A DNA stretch of 8,776 bases, from contig JAJCXL010000187.1 of the NCBI GenBank assembly GCA_029263435.1, positions 1-8,776 of the forward strand. Direction: 5' to 3'. Shown one piece after another: positions 6,732 to 8,776 of this stretch. The notes beneath the pieces were generated by a model, which saw only the letters and a program-made list of their open reading frames with translations, was not told the origin of the DNA and ran no database searches. Numbering within the stretch: the stretch's first letter is position 1; the number at the start of each line of letters is the position of its first letter. Source of the DNA: Acidobacteriota bacterium (GTDB lineage: Bacteria > Acidobacteriota > Vicinamibacteria > Marinacidobacterales > SMYC01). Position numbers and translations under genes: made by a program.

Positions 6732-6762
6732 GCGGGTGCGGGTGGGCCGCCGGACGCGGGTG
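6732..6762. repeat. Three copies of GCGGGTG upstream of the Rrf2 gene
   Basis: GCGGGTG occurs at 6732-6738, 6738-6744 and 6756-6762 in the divergent gap between the HAD and Rrf2 genes. Start-to-start spacings are 6 and 18 bases. They lie about 50-80 bases upstream of the -10 element. They may be operator half-sites or merely GC-rich low-complexity sequence. Confidence 0.3.
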
Positions 6763-6809
6763 GCGAGCTTGGAACGCTCGTTTCGCTCCCGGCGTTTTCT
6801 TCGCTGCGA

Positions 6810-6815
6810 TATAAT
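6810..6815 (+). promoter_or_regulatory. -10 promoter element TATAAT
   Basis: A perfect TATAAT stands out in GC-rich surroundings, 23 bases before the Rrf2 start codon. No recognisable -35 hexamer lies 16-18 bases upstream, where the bases are GC-rich. This suggests dependence on an activator or an extended contact. The predicted transcript would have a leader of only about 17 bases, with no good Shine-Dalgarno. Confidence 0.5.
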
Positions 6816-6838
6816 TTCAATGCTGTGGTCGCGACGTC

Positions 6839-7294
6839 ATGTTAGAGCTGTCTCGTAAGAGCGACTACGCCCTGCGTGCCGTGATCTATTTGGCCCGGAT
6901 CGAAGAGCAGCGCTACGGCCGGGTAAGCGAGATCGCCAAGGCCAAGGACATTCCGCAGGCCTTCCTCGCGCAGATCCTGCCGCTGCTGGCGACCCGCGGC
7001 GTCGTGAAATCTCAGCAAGGCGCGCATGGCGGCTATGCGCTCGCGCGCGAACCGAAATCCATTTCTTTTTTGGAAGTGATCGAGTCGGTGGAAGGTCCGC
7101 TCCGGCTCAACAAGTGCATCGACGGGCATCACGACGACTGCACCATCCTCGAGAGCTGCGAGATGGTCAATGTGTGGATTCAGGCGCAACACCGAATGAT
7201 CGACTTTCTCGGCGGCGTCACGATGGAAGACATGCTCACCGCACCTCTCCACGAGGCAGCGCGACCGATCTCGATCGACCCTACCTCCGACTAA
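6839..7294 (+). CDS. Rrf2-family transcriptional regulator with Cys triad
   Basis: This 151-residue winged-helix regulator belongs to the IscR/NsrR/RsrR family. The N-terminus LSRKSDYALRAVIYLA (4-19) is the family hallmark. The recognition helix region (about 29-55) and the wing, QGAHGGYALAREP (60-72), follow. Three cysteines, C93, C101 and C107, are placed as expected for ligands of an Fe-S cluster. Their spacing is C-X7-C-X5-C, slightly wider than the C-X5-C-X5-C of IscR. Such regulators sense Fe-S status, nitric oxide or redox state. Which signal applies here cannot be told from sequence. The start is ATG 6839 with a short leader and weak ribosome site. Autoregulation is common in the family. 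Its neighbours are a divergent HAD gene and a convergent zinc-ribbon gene 28 bp away, so its regulon is not obvious. Confidence 0.92.
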   Translation: MLELSRKSDYALRAVIYLARIEEQRYGRVSEIAKAKDIPQAFLAQILPLLATRGVVKSQQGAHGGYALAREPKSISFLEVIESVEGPLRLNKCIDGHHDDCTILESCEMVNVWIQAQHRMIDFLGGVTMEDMLTAPLHEAARPISIDPTSD

Positions 7295-7322
7295 ATCGAG
7301 CCTCTCCCTTTACGGACGGCGG

Positions 7323-7778
7323 TCACTGGCCGGCTTCGTACTCTTCGGCCACGTGCATGTCGAATGGACCGTGCTCGGGGCTCAACGGAAACCCCCGAAG
7401 CTCCGCGTGACATCGATAGCACACGGTGACCTCGCTGAGGCGGTGATAAAGAGTGAGGTCCGCGATCGAGGCAAGGACGAGAACGGCGATCGAGGCCGGG
7501 ACGTCCCACAAAGCGTAGGCAATGGAGGAAAGCACCACTGTGCCCGTGACGGCCGCGCAGCCGAGCTGCTGAGGGAAGTCTTTCCGGTGATAGAAACGAA
7601 GGTTGCTACATTGCGGGCAGGAATCCACGGTCTCGCCTCGATTGACCGAATCGGAGGGGCGGGCGGGGTTTTCGTGGCCGCAATGCTCGCACCGGCCGGC
7701 GGACTCCGTCGCGGGGATGGGATAGACACCGTACAAAGAACATTCATCGCAAAAAAAGCCGACCGAGGGTGCGTTCAT
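7323..7778 (-). CDS. Membrane zinc-ribbon protein with four CxxC motifs
   Basis: I do not recognise a named family for this 151-residue protein. It has four CxxC pairs: C10/C13, C30/C33, C54/C57 and C120/C123. The first two form a compact N-terminal zinc ribbon. The last two flank a hydrophobic hairpin (about 73-90 and 95-110, with polar residues W91-D92-V93-P94 at the turn), so a second ribbon could close across the hairpin on the cytoplasmic side. I chose ATG at 7776-7778. It overlaps the stop of the upstream membrane gene by 4 bp and begins right before the first CxxC. A longer frame reaches back to 7901, but those 41 codons lie within the membrane gene and look like its shadow. The role is unknown. 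A structural or assembly partner of the upstream membrane protein is a guess from coupling. Confidence 0.75.
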   Translation of the reverse strand: MNAPSVGFFCDECSLYGVYPIPATESAGRCEHCGHENPARPSDSVNRGETVDSCPQCSNLRFYHRKDFPQQLGCAAVTGTVVLSSIAYALWDVPASIAVLVLASIADLTLYHRLSEVTVCYRCHAELRGFPLSPEHGPFDMHVAEEYEAGQ

Positions 7779-8533
7779 AGTGGAAAACCGGTGGTGACGA
7801 GGAGAAACTGCGACACGAGCTCTCCGAACAGGACGAGGATCAAGGCGACGTAGAGGAGCCCGGTCGCGGATTGGGTCGAGCGAATCTTGACCGTCTGCCA
7901 AATCAAGCCGGCGAGGAGCAATGGAGCCGCGAGGCCCATGACCGAGCGGAAGAAAAAGAATAATCCGGTGGTGGAGAAGATGATGTCGGCCAGCCGGTGC
8001 ACTCGCAGGATCTCGAACCCGCCGTAAGCGAGAACCAAGCCGACGACTCCGACCCGAAGAAAGACGGCCGCCCAGAGCCAGCGCGCGCCCGACCGGAGCG
8101 GGGCGATGGACAAGCTGGTATCGACGAGGTACCAGTGCCCGAGAATCATCGTGACGGTGACGGCGCCGAGGAGGAGCGACGACGTCGCGCTTCCCGCCGC
8201 TTGGAGCGCCGCGTCAGAGTCTGCGGCTCTCACCACAAAAGCAACGGGCGTCGCGAGCGCGATGACACCTGCGAGTCCGGAGACGATGGGCCCGGGCGAG
8301 CGGAACCGGAGCATTGCGTACCAGAGCGCGCCGACGAGTGCGACCGCCAGCCACGCGGGACGGAGAGGCGCCGTGTCGACCAACGCGGCGAAAGCCGCGG
8401 CGCCGGCCGACGAAGCGACGCAAAATCTCATGAACGCAGGAGGCAGTGTGTTCGCGAGCGCGAGCATAGCGGTGACGAATAGGCTGCCCGTCGCGAGATG
8501 TCCGACGAGCAACGCACTGACGTGTCCGATCAT
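7775..8533 (-). CDS. Polytopic membrane protein, about 8 TM, unknown function
   Basis: This 252-residue integral membrane protein has about eight hydrophobic segments: 6-30, 34-55, 60-77, 81-103, 116-137, 149-175, 190-214 and 223-250. I do not recognise a family. The most distinctive stretch is ILGHWYLVD (130-138) at the end of the fifth helix, followed by an APLR loop. H12 in helix 1 and H133 in helix 5 are the only histidines well inside membrane segments and could be haem or metal ligands (inference only). The ATG at 8531-8533 has AGGAG directly abutting it, closer than an ideal ribosome site. The gene is followed by the zinc-ribbon gene with a 4-bp overlap. It is preceded, after 52 bp, by a ferredoxin-like gene. 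This suggests a membrane electron-transfer or cofactor-related unit, but that is not demonstrated. Confidence 0.75.
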   Translation of the reverse strand: MIGHVSALLVGHLATGSLFVTAMLALANTLPPAFMRFCVASSAGAAAFAALVDTAPLRPAWLAVALVGALWYAMLRFRSPGPIVSGLAGVIALATPVAFVVRAADSDAALQAAGSATSSLLLGAVTVTMILGHWYLVDTSLSIAPLRSGARWLWAAVFLRVGVVGLVLAYGGFEILRVHRLADIIFSTTGLFFFFRSVMGLAAPLLLAGLIWQTVKIRSTQSATGLLYVALILVLFGELVSQFLLVTTGFPL

Positions 8534-8585
8534 CTCCTGATGCCGACTCCGCGACGGTGTAGTGGCGGGTCCGTCGTCAGAGGGT

Positions 8586-8776
8586 TCAAGAAGTGAGGCG
8601 GTCGCGGATGTAAAACCGCAGATCGGGAGTGAGATCGGAAACGCGCATCCCAGGCTCGACTGGGGTTTGGCACCCGCGTCGACGGGTCGGTAGCAACGCC
8701 TCGGCCGTCGCGATGCTCATTTCGCAGTTGCCGCACTCGTTGCTCCAGCAAAACCTCCCCAACACAGGAACATCCT
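8586..8776 (-). CDS. Partial [2Fe-2S] ferredoxin-like protein, C-terminal end
   Basis: The frame is open from the right edge (first whole codon at 8774) to TGA at 8586-8588, giving 62 C-terminal residues. The start lies outside the window. Four cysteines occur in the order C-X4-C-X2-C-X17-C (residues 9, 14, 17 and 35 of the visible part). This is the ligand pattern of plant-type [2Fe-2S] ferredoxins, within RFCWSNECGNCE and then RGCQTPVEPGMRV. The GCQTPVEPGM segment matches the typical 'aCqt.v..gm.v' end of these domains. The residue before the second Cys pair is not the usual Gly/Ala (the loop reads WSNE), so it is a divergent member or part of a larger redox protein. It likely donates or accepts electrons in the cytoplasm. 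It is in the same direction as, and 52 bp upstream of, the 8-TM gene. Confidence 0.75.
   Translation of the reverse strand, partial: DVPVLGRFCWSNECGNCEMSIATAEALLPTRRRGCQTPVEPGMRVSDLTPDLRFYIRDRLTS

Noticed and set aside
7779..7901. N-terminal extension of the zinc-ribbon gene to 7901
   Set aside because: It overlaps the conserved end of the membrane gene and is Arg/Pro-rich. The internal ATG at 7778 gives a 4-bp overlap and starts just before the first CxxC.
8530..8751. Minus-strand ORF of 73 codons ending with an ATGA overlap on the 8-TM gene
   Set aside because: The translation is Arg/Pro/His-rich and featureless. Another frame of the same strand carries the [2Fe-2S] cysteine pattern and is the real gene.

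Overview
The window is high-GC, gene-dense bacterial chromosome. It carries eight complete protein genes, one gene cut by the right edge, and no RNA genes or mobile elements. The gene set is a DUF4388/J-domain/TPR protein, a receiver-histidine kinase paired with an NtrC-type regulator, a Lon-domain protein beside a phosphoglycolate-phosphatase-like HAD enzyme, an Rrf2 regulator and a membrane zinc-ribbon gene pair. It suggests an environmental member of Myxococcota/Desulfobacterota ('Deltaproteobacteria') or Acidobacteriota. That placement is inference from gene content; I see no phylogenetic marker.

Layout. Bases 1-501 are a leader with two strong hairpins and no convincing gene. From 502 to 2067 (+) lies a cytoplasmic protein with an N-terminal DUF4388-like domain, a J-domain with an intact HPD, and C-terminal TPRs. 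Convergent to it, 2083-4708 (-) is a two-gene signalling operon: a soluble REC-histidine kinase and a sigma-54-dependent response regulator, overlapping by 32 bp.

The most notable locus is 4788-5342 (+), divergent from the kinase. Read conventionally it is two short ORFs of 81 and 85 codons. They share one frame and are separated by a single TGA at 5031-5033 plus 17 open codons. Reading the TGA as selenocysteine gives one 184-residue AhpD-like (carboxymuconolactone decarboxylase superfamily) peroxidase. The active site becomes E67-X11-C79-X2-U82-X3-H86, so Sec falls exactly where the family has its second catalytic Cys. A bulged hairpin with a small G-containing loop begins a few bases after the TGA, as expected for a bacterial SECIS. 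A standard gene caller would split or truncate this gene.

To the right, 5362-6680 (-) encodes the HAD phosphatase followed by the Lon substrate-binding-domain protein, joined by a 4-bp stop/start overlap. At 6839-7294 (+) is an Rrf2 regulator with three Cys, preceded by a perfect TATAAT. Convergent to it, 7323-8776 (-) is a set of three genes in one direction: a partial [2Fe-2S] ferredoxin-like protein with no start codon inside the window, an approximately 8-TM membrane protein, and a small four-CxxC zinc-ribbon protein with a transmembrane hairpin. The last two overlap by 4 bp.

The redox themes (selenoperoxidase, Rrf2 sensor, ferredoxin) are suggestive of oxidative or iron-sulfur stress physiology. 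A functional link among these transcription units is not shown by the sequence.
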